A stretch of DNA of 64,000 nucleotides from Kribbibacterium absianum (GCF_030067705.1 NZ_JASJEX010000001.1:248001-312000); one strand, 5' to 3'; positions 1 through 11,385 are shown, counted from the stretch's first letter. The notes: generated by a model from the sequence alone, not told the origin. Numbers and translations: made by a program.

Positions 1-359
1 CCTACATCGACCAGACGCTCGACGACCTGCTCAACGACTCCGTGAAGATCGTCCACCCGTCGGACAAGATGCCCTACATCCCCGACGGCGTCGCCGCCTT
101 CAAGGGCGCGGACAACACTGCCGGCGCCGCGGCATTCATCAAGTGGCTGTTCTCCAACGACGACATGCTGGTGGAGCTGGCCAAGCTGGACAAGAAGAAC
201 ACCATCAAGCTCTGCATCCCGAGCTTGGAGGGCGTGGAGCTGGACTACACCGACGAGGACCTGATGTCCGAGGACATCTCCGAGTTCGGGGCCATGCGCG
301 AGGACGTGCTGGCCAAGTGGGACCAGGTCACGGGCGGCAAGGAGATCAAGGAGTCCTAG
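1..359 (+). CDS. ABC transporter extracellular solute-binding protein, C-terminal part
   Basis: The reading frame is already open at the window edge (codons from base 3), so only the last 118 residues are visible. They resemble the C-terminal lobe of periplasmic-type binding proteins for iron or phosphonate-like ligands: a stretch reading AAFKGADNTAGAAAFIKWLF matches the usual place where the chain returns to the hinge helix after a gain-of-ligand loop, and it ends in a Trp-containing helix. Such proteins capture a ligand outside the cell for an ABC importer. An internal GTG at 42 is not a real start. A strong terminator follows 16 bases after the stop, so this is the last gene of its operon. 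The substrate cannot be told from this fragment. Confidence 0.6.
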   Translation, partial: YIDQTLDDLLNDSVKIVHPSDKMPYIPDGVAAFKGADNTAGAAAFIKWLFSNDDMLVELAKLDKKNTIKLCIPSLEGVELDYTDEDLMSEDISEFGAMREDVLAKWDQVTGGKEIKES

Positions 360-375
360 CCCCGTCGCAGACTTG

Positions 376-413
376 AGGGCCGTCGACCTCGTGCAGGTCA
401 GCGGCCCTCTTTC
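376..413 (+). terminator. Intrinsic terminator after the solute-binding protein gene
   Basis: A long stem pairs AGGGCCG plus TCGACCT with AGGTCAG plus CGGCCCT and is followed by CTTTCT. It lies directly downstream of the stop codon. Confidence 0.75.
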
Positions 414-1100
414 TGCTCTTATATCGCCGACAGGCAATCTGTACAACATAGACTCTGGTAGATGTCGTCAAAAGGATGCAGGTTGCCCAAAACCGCTCAC
501 CGGTCGAACGACGCCGTTCAACATCGACTGACGCGACTCTGCAAATCAGGGGAGAGGGACCGCGCTCAGCCTGTCCTCCGGCGACCGGGGCGCGGCTCCA
601 GGTCGTTGCTTTTTGCGCCGATAGGCCACTGGTTGCCTGATACGCGGCTCGGAGACACTCCGGAGGCAGCGCACGCGGGCAGCGCTCGCAGCGGCCTCCC
701 TTCAACGATGGGAGATGCGGATGGTGGGAAGCAGGATTCGCGCGTGGGTCGAGGCTCGGGCGCGTCGGGTGCCGGCGTTCCTTTCGGAGGTGGACGCCGC
801 GTGCGAGCACCTGGCAGCCCCGCACGTGATCGGCCCGGACCCTGTATCTGCCGCAGAGCCCGTCGGGCGCCCGCGCCACCTTGCGTCCCTCATCAACGTC
901 CCGGAACTTCAAACTGAAGACAGTTAAGAAAATACCGTCCGCCGATTATCAGCGCTCTGTGCGTTGCGTCGAGCAAAAGCAGGGGAGAAGCGTAGCCAAC
1001 CCTCCCGCGCGCAGGAGGGCGTAGGCACAGTTGGTCATGGTCCATGCGCAGGGGTCGCGTCCACGGGCGCGGGCCTGCGCACGAGTGTCTGGAGGTTGCA
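414..1100. other. Intergenic stretch of about 690 bases with no gene I can support
   Basis: Open frames exist on both strands, but their translations are Arg/Pro/Gly-rich and they lack ribosome-binding sites. The forward frame 715-927 is the least unlikely to be coding, possibly a gene remnant. The 3' end, about 940-1100, carries a CCCTCC/GGAGGG inverted repeat and must contain the promoter of the nucleoside hydrolase operon. Confidence 0.4.
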
Positions 1101-2063
1101 GTGGCACAGAAGAAAATGATCCTGGACCTCGACGTGGGCGTGGACGACACCCTCGCCATCGCGTACGCCTGCGGGAGCCCCGAGGTGGACCTCATCGGCA
1201 TCACGTGCACCTACGGCAACGTGCTCGTGGAGCAGAGCGCCAAGAACGCCCTCGACGTGCTGCACCTGTTCGGCCGCGACGACGTGCCCGTCTTTCTCGG
1301 CGAGCCGCACGCCATCGAGAAGGACGGCTTCGAGGTCATGGAGATCTCGGCCTTCATCCACGGCAAGAACGGCATCGGCGAGGTGGTGCTCGAGGACTCC
1401 GGCCGCGAGCCCGAGGCCACGCCGGCCGTGGACTTCATCATCGACGCCGTGCACACCTATGGCGAGGACCTCGTCTACGTGCCCACCGGCCCCGAGACCA
1501 ATATGGCCGTCGCGCTGCAAAAGGACCCCACCATCGCGGACGAGCTCGGCGCCGAGGTCCTCATGGGCGGCGCCCTCACCGTGCCCGGCAACGTGAGCCC
1601 CTGCTGCGAGGCCAACATCAACCAGGACCCGGACGCCGCGAACCTCGTGTTCCGCTCCGGCATCCCCGCGACGATGGTGGGCCTCGACGTCACGCTCCAG
1701 ACGCTCCTCACCTACGAGGACACCAAGAAGTGGCGCGAGTGCGGCACCGTCGCCGGCGAGAAGCTCGCCGACATCACCGACTACTACATCAAGGCCTACG
1801 AGACCACCGCGCCGTACCTCGGCGGTTGCGGCCTGCACGACCCGCTCGCCGTGGGCGTGGCCATCGACCCGTCGCTCGTCACGATCCTGCCGATCAACCT
1901 GATGGTGGACACGGAGGGGCCGACGCGCGGCCGGACCATCGGCAACCCGGACCTGCTCAACGACCCGTACAAGTCGATGGGCGCCTGTGTCGAGGTCGAC
2001 GCGCCGCGCTTTCTCGATGAGTTCATGAACCGCATCACCGGCCTCGTGGCCGGTTGCAAGTAG
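1101..2063 (+). CDS. Inosine/uridine-preferring nucleoside hydrolase
   Basis: Hydrolyses the N-glycosidic bond of (ribo)nucleosides to free base and ribose, a cytosolic salvage step. The start is GTG, chosen because GGAGG sits six bases upstream and because the family N-terminus begins right there; longer upstream frames add unrelated residues. The calcium-binding Asp cluster DLDVGVDD at about residues 9-16 is the DxDxGxDD family signature, and GLHDPLAV near residue 252 carries the catalytic His-Asp. The 320-aa length is normal for the family. It is followed after nine bases by an MFS transporter, which suggests joint uptake and cleavage of a nucleoside. The exact nucleoside preference is not visible. 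Confidence 0.88.
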   Translation: MAQKKMILDLDVGVDDTLAIAYACGSPEVDLIGITCTYGNVLVEQSAKNALDVLHLFGRDDVPVFLGEPHAIEKDGFEVMEISAFIHGKNGIGEVVLEDSGREPEATPAVDFIIDAVHTYGEDLVYVPTGPETNMAVALQKDPTIADELGAEVLMGGALTVPGNVSPCCEANINQDPDAANLVFRSGIPATMVGLDVTLQTLLTYEDTKKWRECGTVAGEKLADITDYYIKAYETTAPYLGGCGLHDPLAVGVAIDPSLVTILPINLMVDTEGPTRGRTIGNPDLLNDPYKSMGACVEVDAPRFLDEFMNRITGLVAGCK

Positions 2064-2072
2064 GAGGCCCCG

Positions 2073-3500
2073 ATGGCAACCACCGACACTCCGGCGCCCA
2101 GGATCGAGCCGGCGCCCGACATAAAGCCGTCCTTGGTGCTGCTGCTCTGCATCTTCATCCTCGGCAACCTGTGCAACCAGGGCTTCACGCTCGTGTTCCA
2201 GCAGATCGGCACGCAGCTCGGCGCCCCTGAGCAGGCGTCGCTGATCACCGCGCTCCCGGGCATCGTGCTCGGCATCGTGTGCTTCATCTACGGGTCGCTC
2301 GGTGACTTCGTGAGCCTCAAGCGGATGTTCGCGGTGGGCATCGCGCTCTTGCTCGCGGGCTCGCTGCTCGGCTTCTTCTGCAACTTCGGCAACATCTGGA
2401 TGGTCATCGTCGCCCGTTGCATCCAGACGGCGGGCGGCCAGGTGGCCGGCTCCGTCTATCTCGTGCTCGTGGCGCGCTACCTGGAGGGCGCCGAGAAGGT
2501 CACGTTCTTCGGCATCTTCACGGCCGGCTTCCAGCTGTCCACCGCCATCGGCGTGCTGGCCGCCGGCTTCCTCGCGTCGCTCAACTGGACGATCCTCTTC
2601 CTGATCCCGGCCGTCAGCGTGTTCTTCATCCCGACGATCCTCTCGCACGTGCCCGACGAGGCCTACGGCGAGGTCCATGTGGACGTGCCGGGCTTCGCCA
2701 TCGTGGCCGTCGCGCTCGCGCTGCTCACGATCTTCTTCACCTACATGAACTGGTGGCTGCTCCTCGGCGCCGTGGTGTTCTTCGTGCTGTTCTGGGTCTA
2801 CATCGGGCGCGCGAAGCAGCCGTTCATCACCCACGAGTTCTTCCACAACACCCGCTGGCTGATGTCCATCGGCATCTTCTTCATCCTGTACTTCTTCAAC
2901 TACTCCATCGCCGGCACCTGCAACGCCCTCGGCGCCCAGGTCTACGGCATGACGAGCGGCGACGTGTCGTTGATGCTGCTCGCGGCCTACATCGTCGCGA
3001 CGGTCATGGCCGTCAGCTCCGGCTCCATCGACGCCAAGCTCGGCCACAAGGCCACGATCATCATGTCCATCGTGTTCATGATCTGCGGGTTCGCGCTCGC
3101 GGCCGCGTGCGCCACGGCCGGGCCCGTGGCCATCGGGATCGCCATGGCCATCGTGTACGCGGGCATCGGCCTCTTCTACTCGCCGGTGGTGGACACCGTG
3201 GTGGGCACCGTGGCGCCCGACCAGTCCGGCCGCGCCATCGGCATGAACGACCTGGCGCTCAACGTGGCCGGCTCCATCGGCATCGCGATCTTCGGCGGCA
3301 TGATGGGCATCGCGAACTTCTCGGACCTCGGGCTCGTGCCGGGTCCCGAGTACGCGGGGCCGTTCGTGCGGCTGTTCGTGATCTTCTGCGTCATCGCCGT
3401 GGTCGGCCTCGTCTGGTACCTGTTCATCATGAACAAGGTGACGCCGGCCAAGCTGGACGTCGCCGAGGAGTACGGCGACGACAACGACGGCAGGATCTGA
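2073..3500 (+). CDS. MFS transporter, DHA2-like, probable nucleoside or drug transporter
   Basis: A 475-aa polytopic membrane protein with about 14 hydrophobic segments, the topology of the 14-helix (DHA2-like) branch of the major facilitator superfamily. The loop GSLGDFVSLKRM around residue 77 is the family's conserved motif A between helices 2 and 3. An AGGAGG site precedes the ATG. It lies nine bases behind the nucleoside hydrolase gene, so the two are almost certainly co-transcribed. From context I infer transport of nucleosides or their bases; from family alone a multidrug exporter would be equally possible. The acidic C-terminal tail (EEYGDDNDGR) is cytosolic. Confidence 0.8.
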   Translation: MATTDTPAPRIEPAPDIKPSLVLLLCIFILGNLCNQGFTLVFQQIGTQLGAPEQASLITALPGIVLGIVCFIYGSLGDFVSLKRMFAVGIALLLAGSLLGFFCNFGNIWMVIVARCIQTAGGQVAGSVYLVLVARYLEGAEKVTFFGIFTAGFQLSTAIGVLAAGFLASLNWTILFLIPAVSVFFIPTILSHVPDEAYGEVHVDVPGFAIVAVALALLTIFFTYMNWWLLLGAVVFFVLFWVYIGRAKQPFITHEFFHNTRWLMSIGIFFILYFFNYSIAGTCNALGAQVYGMTSGDVSLMLLAAYIVATVMAVSSGSIDAKLGHKATIIMSIVFMICGFALAAACATAGPVAIGIAMAIVYAGIGLFYSPVVDTVVGTVAPDQSGRAIGMNDLALNVAGSIGIAIFGGMMGIANFSDLGLVPGPEYAGPFVRLFVIFCVIAVVGLVWYLFIMNKVTPAKLDVAEEYGDDNDGRI

Positions 3501-3526
3501 GCGTCATCCCGTCATAGCGCCCGATG

Positions 3527-3563
3527 CCAATGAGCCAGGACCCATCGGGTTCTGGCTCATTGG
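3527..3563. terminator. Bidirectional hairpin between convergent genes
   Basis: A 17-bp near-perfect stem (CCAATGAGCCAG pairing with CTGGCTCATTGG, inner ACCC/GGGT) with a three-base loop. The stop codon of the minus-strand nitroreductase lies inside the stem, so it can serve both converging transcripts. Confidence 0.7.
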
Positions 3564-4294
3564 AACATCTCGAGGTACTGTTCGACGCTTCTCGTCATCT
3601 CGCGGCTGAAGCCGCTCTCGTACTTGCGCGCGCAGAAGGCCCGCACCCACGCGTCGTAGCCCTTGATGCCCGCGCGCTCGGCCAGCGCCTCCCGCGCCGT
3701 CGTCTCGTCCCACGGCACGTAGCGGTTCTCGCACACCACGGCGCCCAGGGGCACACGTGAGGGCTTCTGCCGCTCCGCTTGCTGCGCGGTCGGGCGTCCG
3801 AAGACCACCATTGCCGCCGGGAACACCCACTCGGGAAGGGCGAGCAGCCCGCGCATCTCCTCGCACCGCTCCATCACGTCGCCGATGTAGCAGCTCCCCA
3901 CGCCGAGCGACCACGCGGCCATGACGGCGTTCTGGGCCGCGATGTTCGCGTCGCTCACCGCCAACAGCAAGTCGCCCACGCCCGGCCGGCGCGCCTCGAT
4001 GCCCGCGAACCCGTAGGCGCGCAGCCACTTGTCGCAGTCCGCGCAGAACACGAGCACCAACGGCGCCTTCGCGATGAACGGCTGGTGGTCGCAGAGGTCC
4101 GCCAGCCGCTCCTTCTCCGCCTGGTCCGTCACGTCGACGATGGTGTACAGCTGCTGGTTCCCGGCCGTCGGGGCCTGGCAGGCGGCTTCGAGGATCAGCC
4201 GGCGCTCCTCGGCGGTCACGGGCTCGTCCGAGAAGGCCCGCACGGACTTCCGGGCCCAGAGCTGCTCGAGCACCTCGTTCGCGGCGCCGCTCAT
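3557..4294 (-). CDS. Nitroreductase family protein
   Basis: A 245-aa FMN-dependent NAD(P)H oxidoreductase of the nitroreductase fold. N-terminal RKSVRAFSDEPV (residues about 15-26) is the typical FMN-phosphate-binding start of the family, followed by APTAGNQQ, which contacts the cofactor. The centre (IAAQNAVMAAWSLGVGSCYIG) is the conserved dimer-interface helix and loop. Its ATG overlaps the stop of the NUDIX gene (ATGA), so translation is coupled. The C-terminus is extended by a Cys-containing helix, ARKYESGFSREM, also seen in clostridial NfsA-like proteins. The physiological substrate (quinone, nitro compound or flavin) is not predictable. Confidence 0.85.
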   Translation of the reverse strand: MSGAANEVLEQLWARKSVRAFSDEPVTAEERRLILEAACQAPTAGNQQLYTIVDVTDQAEKERLADLCDHQPFIAKAPLVLVFCADCDKWLRAYGFAGIEARRPGVGDLLLAVSDANIAAQNAVMAAWSLGVGSCYIGDVMERCEEMRGLLALPEWVFPAAMVVFGRPTAQQAERQKPSRVPLGAVVCENRYVPWDETTAREALAERAGIKGYDAWVRAFCARKYESGFSREMTRSVEQYLEMFQ

Positions 4295-4725
4295 GACGCG
4301 GGCTCCGCCGCGGCCATCATCTCGGGCCAGCGGTCCTGCAGCTGGTGCATCAGCGTGACGTCCGCCGGCAGCCATGCCAGGTCCGTGAGCTCGTCCCGGC
4401 GCACCCAGCGGAGCTCCTGGTGCTCGATGTTCTGGGGCTCGACGCCCTCGGCGAGCCTGCCGACGAAGACGTCCATCGTCAGGTGGAAGTCGTCGTAGTC
4501 GAAGTCCACGGTCTCGAGCGGCCACAGCTCGGCCAGGTCCACCTTGAGCTCCTCGCGCAGCTCGCGCCGGCAGGCGTCCTCGGGGGACTCGCCCTCCTCC
4601 ACCTTGCCGCCCGGCAGTTCCCAGCGGCCGACGAACCGGCCGTCGTACGCGGGCTTCCGGCGCCGCGCGGCCAGCACGGCGCCCTCGGCCACGATCAGCG
4701 CGGCGGCCACATGAACGGTGCCCAT
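4291..4725 (-). CDS. NUDIX hydrolase, MutT-like
   Basis: A 144-aa NUDIX pyrophosphohydrolase. The complete NUDIX box is visible at about residues 37-59 (GGKVEEGES then RRELREEL), giving the Mg-binding Glu residues. Together with an N-terminal strand reading VHVAAALIV this resembles MutT/8-oxo-dGTP diphosphatase and CTP pyrophosphohydrolase, enzymes that clear oxidised or surplus nucleotides. It is the first gene of a two-gene operon with the nitroreductase (four-base overlap). Pairing with a flavin oxidoreductase suggests a redox-stress role; that is inference. Confidence 0.85.
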   Translation of the reverse strand: MGTVHVAAALIVAEGAVLAARRRKPAYDGRFVGRWELPGGKVEEGESPEDACRRELREELKVDLAELWPLETVDFDYDDFHLTMDVFVGRLAEGVEPQNIEHQELRWVRRDELTDLAWLPADVTLMHQLQDRWPEMMAAAEPAS

Positions 4726-4880
4726 GGTTGCTCCTCTCTCCAGTGCCTTCAGTCTACGGGCTTTCTCGGCCGGTGAGCCCCAGACGCTGCAGCTCCCAGA
4801 CGCTGGGGCTGGGAAATGCGCGAAGTCGGGTATCGTGTGGAACCGGGTTTGACTTGGAGCCGTTCTCGAGAAGGGGACCC

Positions 4881-5684
4881 ATGGCCACCTATGTGCTCTC
4901 GGACGTCCACGGGCACTACCGCGCCCTCGACGACGCCCTCTCGATCGCCTCGCCGGGCGAGGAGGACCGCGTCGTGGTGCTCGGCGACCTGATGGACCGG
5001 GGGCCGCAGTCGCGCGAGGTGGTGCGTCTCGTCCGCTCGCTGCCCAACGCGACGGTGCTCCGCGGCAACCACGAGGACCTCTTCCTCGCGAGCGTGGCCG
5101 ACCCCGACGACGAACAGGCCTGGTACAACTGGGTCATCAACGGCGGCGGCATGACGGTGGAGTCGTTGATGGACATGCCGCCCGAGGCGTACGAGGACCT
5201 TGTCCGCTGGGTCAAGGGGCTGCCCCTGTTCGAGACGGTCACCGTGAACGGGCGCATCCATGTGCTCACGCACGCGGGGATCCTGCCCATCCGCGCGGAG
5301 GCTCCGGAGGGGGAGTGGACCGAGCGCGCGCTGCACGAGGAGCTGGCCAAGCAGCCGGCCGAGACGTTCACCTGGGTCCGCGGTGAGTTCTGGGACGCGC
5401 CAACGGGGCTCGTGGACGAGAACGGCGCGGGGCCTCTCGTGGTGGCCGGCCACACGCCGGTGACCTATCTGCCGACGCTGACGAGCTCCCTGGACCGCCT
5501 GCCCCTGGACGAGAACGGGCGCGGCCGCATCGTGCGCGTGGGCGCGAGCGCCGAGACGGGCGGCGTGGCCGACAAGGTGTGCGTCGACTGCGCGGCGGCC
5601 GCCGGGTTCCCGACGGGTCAGGTGGGAATCCTCCGCCTGGACGACGGCGCCGAGTTCTACGCACCCATCAAAGAAAACGAATGA
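4881..5684 (+). CDS. Metallophosphoesterase, PPP/ApaH-like
   Basis: A 267-aa calcineurin-like phosphoesterase. The three metal-binding blocks are intact: SDVHGH at residue 6, GDLMDRGPQS near 35 and RGNHED near 64; a later GHTP motif supplies a further His ligand. This arrangement is that of PPP-type serine/threonine phosphatases and of diadenosine tetraphosphatases; which activity applies is open. The ATG at 4881 is preferred over longer forms because the family starts at the beta strand TYVLSDVHG and a GAAGGGGA site precedes it. Two family A hairpins follow the stop immediately. Confidence 0.85.
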   Translation: MATYVLSDVHGHYRALDDALSIASPGEEDRVVVLGDLMDRGPQSREVVRLVRSLPNATVLRGNHEDLFLASVADPDDEQAWYNWVINGGGMTVESLMDMPPEAYEDLVRWVKGLPLFETVTVNGRIHVLTHAGILPIRAEAPEGEWTERALHEELAKQPAETFTWVRGEFWDAPTGLVDENGAGPLVVAGHTPVTYLPTLTSSLDRLPLDENGRGRIVRVGASAETGGVADKVCVDCAAAAGFPTGQVGILRLDDGAEFYAPIKENE

Positions 5685-5717
5685 TGTGCATTTAGGGACA
5701 GTCCCCAAATGCACATC
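5683..5717. repeat. Family A hairpin repeat, copy A1
   Basis: A 35-base perfect-type hairpin: arms GATGTGCATTT and AAATGCACATC around the core AGGGACAGTCCCC. It overlaps the stop codon of the phosphoesterase gene. The same 29-base unit recurs in seven other places here. Confidence 0.85.
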
Positions 5718-5730
5718 TGCCGTGCGGTGC

Positions 5731-5759
5731 GTGCATTTAGGGACTGTCCCCGAATGCAC
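5731..5759. repeat. Family A hairpin repeat, copy A2
   Basis: Second unit 13 bases after A1, with arms GTGCATT and AATGCAC and core GGGACTGTCCC, that is, the central base is flipped to T. It ends four bases before the stop of the converging TPR gene, so A1 and A2 together separate two convergent genes and may terminate both. Confidence 0.85.
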
Positions 5760-5763
5760 GCGC

Positions 5764-8130
5764 TCACGCCAGGGATGCCACCGCGCGGGCAACGGCGTCG
5801 TCACCGGAGAGCGCCACGACCGCCTGCCCGAAGTCCTGCGCCGCCACGAACTGCCCGGCGTCGACCGTCTCCTGCAGGCCGTCCAGCAGAAGGTCGCTCA
5901 CCGTGTCGGTCGGCGCGCACGGCAGCCGCCGCTCCTCGAGCGCCGCCTCCACCGGCTTCGCAAGGTCGGCCGGCAACTCCCCGCCGAGCTGTGCCGCGAG
6001 TGCCTCGGCCACCTCCGCGCACGGCGACGCGGTCATCGCGCACCGGCGGTAGCACGCGAGCGCCCCGGCCTTGTCGTCCTCGGCCTGAAGCACCTGGCCC
6101 AGGCGCAGGTACGCGAGCGCCAGCGTGTTGGGCTCCCAGCCGGTCTCGAGCAGGGACCGCAGCGTGGCCTCGGCCATCGGCAGGTCGCCGAGCGCCTCGT
6201 AGCAGCGGGCGCACCGCAGCTGCGCCCCGGTGTCCCAGGGGTCGAGCTCCAGCACGCGGAGCGCGCAGGCGAGGGCCTGTTCCACGTCGCCCAGCTGCAT
6301 CCAGGCGGTCGACAGCCCGAGCAGCCCGGCGTGGAACGTCCCGGGCGCCAGCCGCAGGGCCCGCGTGTCCCCGCTGGCCGCGCGCTCGCGGTTGAACGCC
6401 GCGCGCTCGAGCGAGTTGTGGAAGCTGCGCCACACCACGGCGTCCGTGTCCGAGTACCGCGCGTCCGCCTCGCGGATGGGTCGCGCGAGTCGGTCCACGA
6501 TCCCCTGCGCGTCGCCGCGCTCCATCGCAGTCACGGCGGAGCGCACGGCCTTGTCCAAAGGCGACGCGAAGCGGACGGCTTCCCTCACGGCCTCGACGTC
6601 CTCCGGCGCCAGCGTCCCGCAGGCAAGGCCCTCGATGGCCGCCTGCGCGCCCGCGGCGATGCGCGGGTCGTCGTAGCGGGCGACGGCGTCGGCGGCCAGC
6701 GCCTTCACGGCGCGCACGCTCTCGAGCGCAGAGGGCGCGAGCGCCTCGCCCACGGCCTCCGCGAACGCTGCCAACGGCCGGTCGCCGCTCGCCGCGAGGT
6801 CCTCGGGCACGGTCGCGATGCCCCCGCGGGTCTCGGGGAGCTCCCGGCGCCACGACGGCGAGAGGCGCTCGTCCGCCATCGAGAACAGCGGCGTCACCGG
6901 GGCGAGGCCGCCCTCGTGGATCGAGAGCCGCGCGCCCAGTCCCACGACCAACGCCACCGGGTCCAGGGCGCCCGTCAGGTCGAGCGCCAGCAGCTCGGAC
7001 ACGGCCCAGTGGCCGGTGAGCAGGCACCGCCCGTCGGAGTCGATGGCCGAGACCCACACCTCTTTGAGCCTCGGGGCGGCCACGGCGGCATAGCGCGTGA
7101 GCAGCAGGGTCTCCGAGCAGGCCGCACGGGCGGCGCGCCAGGCACGTTGGTCGGCGCCGACGGGCGCCGGCTCGTCCGTTGAGGCGTCCCACGCCAGCGG
7201 CGCGAGCGCCACGTCGTCCGGCGCGACGATCTCCAGCGCGCAGAGCCCGGCCTCTTCGTTCACCTGGAAGTTGGCCTCGATGCGCCAGGGCGCCTGCAGG
7301 GTCTCGATGCCAAGGGCGAGCGCGTGGCGGATGTTCCACTCGCCCGTGACGCCGTTGGTGGGGCTCGTGCCCGAGGCGCGGATCGAGAGGTGCGCCGCCT
7401 GCGAGGCGAGCGAGGACTCGCCCAGCTCGACGGCCTGGTACAAGGCGCGCAGCCCGTCGTGGCCCAGGGCAGGGCGCGCGGCCGTCGCGGCCATGCGGGT
7501 GCGGTTGAGCGCGGCCTCGCAGGCCAGCACGCAACGGCGCTCCTCGGCCGTGGCCGTGTGGGCATCGGTGTCGACGGGCTCCAGTTGCACGGCGCCGGAG
7601 CGGCCGTTCAAACGCGCCACGAGCGCCAGGTCCGGGGGCAGCGAGAAGAGGCCGGCCTGCTCCAGCTGCTCGGCCAGGAAGAGGTCGAGGGGGGAGGGGG
7701 CCTCGGCGCCCGTACCGTCGACGCCCGTACCGTCGAAAAGGCCGTCCGCGCGGCCTTCCGCGGTGCGGGTCTGCTCGACGACGTGCCGCAAGAAGACGAG
7801 CGGCTCGGGCGCGGCGGCGAGGCCGTCGAGCACGGGCGCGAGCGTCCAGGGCGCCAGGGGTTCCGGCGTCGGCTCCGGCTCCGGCGCCTGCGGCTCCGGC
7901 TGCGGCCGTGCTTCCGGCTTCCGAGCCGGCCGCTGCGCCTTCCACGCGGTCCACAGCCCGAACGCGAACAGCCCGACGGCCATGGCGGCAACGCCCGCGC
8001 CTTCCGGGTACCCCATGCGCGCGGCCACGTCGCCCGCGGCGAGCGCGAAGGCGCAGAATCCGAGCCCGATCATCGCTTGGCGCGGCACGAGGCCGTCGCG
8101 CGTCTTCTCATTGAGGCTGCTGGCGTTCAT
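5764..8130 (-). CDS. Membrane-anchored TPR protein of unknown function
   Basis: A 788-aa protein that I do not recognise as a named family. Residues about 18-60 form two hydrophobic helices (GLGFCAFALAAGDVAA and GVAAMAVGLFAFGLW), then a Pro/Glu-rich linker (PEPEPTPEP) leads into a long cytosolic region. The C-terminal third has tetratricopeptide-like helices, for example AWMQLGDVEQALACALRVLE, CYEALGDLPMAEATLRSLLE and LGQVLQAEDDKAGALACYRR, in tandem. This suggests a membrane-tethered scaffold for protein interaction. It is a single-gene unit, convergent with the phosphoesterase gene. Confidence 0.7.
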   Translation of the reverse strand: MNASSLNEKTRDGLVPRQAMIGLGFCAFALAAGDVAARMGYPEGAGVAAMAVGLFAFGLWTAWKAQRPARKPEARPQPEPQAPEPEPTPEPLAPWTLAPVLDGLAAAPEPLVFLRHVVEQTRTAEGRADGLFDGTGVDGTGAEAPSPLDLFLAEQLEQAGLFSLPPDLALVARLNGRSGAVQLEPVDTDAHTATAEERRCVLACEAALNRTRMAATAARPALGHDGLRALYQAVELGESSLASQAAHLSIRASGTSPTNGVTGEWNIRHALALGIETLQAPWRIEANFQVNEEAGLCALEIVAPDDVALAPLAWDASTDEPAPVGADQRAWRAARAACSETLLLTRYAAVAAPRLKEVWVSAIDSDGRCLLTGHWAVSELLALDLTGALDPVALVVGLGARLSIHEGGLAPVTPLFSMADERLSPSWRRELPETRGGIATVPEDLAASGDRPLAAFAEAVGEALAPSALESVRAVKALAADAVARYDDPRIAAGAQAAIEGLACGTLAPEDVEAVREAVRFASPLDKAVRSAVTAMERGDAQGIVDRLARPIREADARYSDTDAVVWRSFHNSLERAAFNRERAASGDTRALRLAPGTFHAGLLGLSTAWMQLGDVEQALACALRVLELDPWDTGAQLRCARCYEALGDLPMAEATLRSLLETGWEPNTLALAYLRLGQVLQAEDDKAGALACYRRCAMTASPCAEVAEALAAQLGGELPADLAKPVEAALEERRLPCAPTDTVSDLLLDGLQETVDAGQFVAAQDFGQAVVALSGDDAVARAVASLA

Positions 8131-8379
8131 GACGTCCCCTTCCTCGGCGTCCTGTGCCGGTGCATCCCCTCATTTCCGGGCGCGTGTGTTAAGGCTGCTT
8201 GCAATCACTGCGTCCCCATAGGGCTGGAGCTCTTCGCTGTCGGGACCCGCGTCCATCGAGCAGCCGATGCGGTGCGTTCTCTGCGGACGTGCGGGATGCA
8301 CGAGCCGCGGCGAAGCGAACCGAGTGTCCGATCCCGCCGCACGGGCCCTGCGTTCCTGCTATGCTCCTGTCAATGAACA

Positions 8380-8397
8380 TATGAGCAGGTGCTCATA
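8380..8397. promoter_or_regulatory. ArsR/SmtB-type operator upstream of the metal resistance operon
   Basis: A perfect 8-2-8 palindrome TATGAGCA-GG-TGCTCATA lies 34 bases before the repressor start. Size and position fit the 12-2-12 palindromes bound by SmtB/CadC-type repressors, so the operon is probably derepressed by metal. Confidence 0.7.
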
Positions 8398-8430
8398 CAT
8401 TGGTAGAAGAACGCTCACGGAAGGGGCGCC

Positions 8431-8787
8431 ATGGAGCAGAGCGAGCCGCTGTCCCGGGCCGACGAGGTGCAGCTCACCGCCACGTACCTGCAGGACGACG
8501 AGGTCATCTACACCGCCACGCAGATCTTCGACGCGCTGTCGGACTACACGCGGTTCCGCATCCTCGGCGCGCTGACGCAGCGGGAGCTGTCCGTCAGCGA
8601 CCTCGTGGAGCTGTGCGGCGTGAGCCAGAGCGCGATCAGCCACCAGTTGCGCCTGCTGCGCGACCGCGGGCTCGTCTCGACGCGCCGCGAGGGCCAGCGC
8701 GCGATCTACACGCTCGCCGACGACCACGTGGCCACGCTCATCCGCGTGGGCCTCGAGCACGCCGGCCACTGGAACCTGGAGGACTAG
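8431..8787 (+). CDS. ArsR/SmtB family metal-responsive repressor
   Basis: A 118-aa winged-helix repressor. The recognition helix region ELCGVSQSAISHQLRLLRDR is typical of ArsR/SmtB proteins. The alpha-3 cysteine motif (CVC) of arsenic and cadmium sensors is absent. Instead the C-terminal helix has Asp-x-His, ten residues, His, two residues, His (DDH ... HAGH, residues about 96-113), the alpha-5 zinc site of SmtB/CzrA. This predicts sensing of zinc, or cobalt, rather than cadmium/lead through alpha-3. The operator palindrome upstream and the metal ATPase two bases downstream support autoregulation of one operon. Confidence 0.88.
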   Translation: MEQSEPLSRADEVQLTATYLQDDEVIYTATQIFDALSDYTRFRILGALTQRELSVSDLVELCGVSQSAISHQLRLLRDRGLVSTRREGQRAIYTLADDHVATLIRVGLEHAGHWNLED

Positions 8788-8789
8788 CC

Positions 8790-11141
<2,352 letters not shown>

Positions 11142-11242
11142 GGGAGCGGCGCGTCACGGCCTGGAGGGTGTGGCGGTGTCGCCGTCCGAAAGCTTGGAGG
11201 CCTTCGAGGAATGTGGAGACACCTCCACATCTTGGTCCGCGT

Positions 11243-11271
11243 TTGACATGTGGCACGCACCCGCGTATTGT
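11243..11271 (+). promoter_or_regulatory. Sigma-70-type promoter for the tRNA gene
   Basis: TTGACA, a 17-base spacer and TATTGT stand about 30 bases before the mature tRNA. This is a close match to the housekeeping consensus and unusually good for a GC-rich genome. Confidence 0.75.
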
Positions 11272-11300
11272 TTCTTTGTGCGCTGAGGCGCACCCAACAG

Positions 11301-11377
<77 letters not shown>

Positions 11378-11385
11378 ACAAAGAC

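Noticed and set aside
462-917. Open frame of 151 codons in the first intergenic region
   Set aside because: Arg/Pro/Gly-rich, no ribosome site, and competing frames of the same quality in the same DNA.
1035-3047. A 670-aa open frame on the minus strand opposite the nucleoside hydrolase and MFS genes
   Set aside because: Translation is His/Asp/Glu/Arg-biased, without domains or ribosome site; it is the antisense shadow of two well-supported GC-rich genes.
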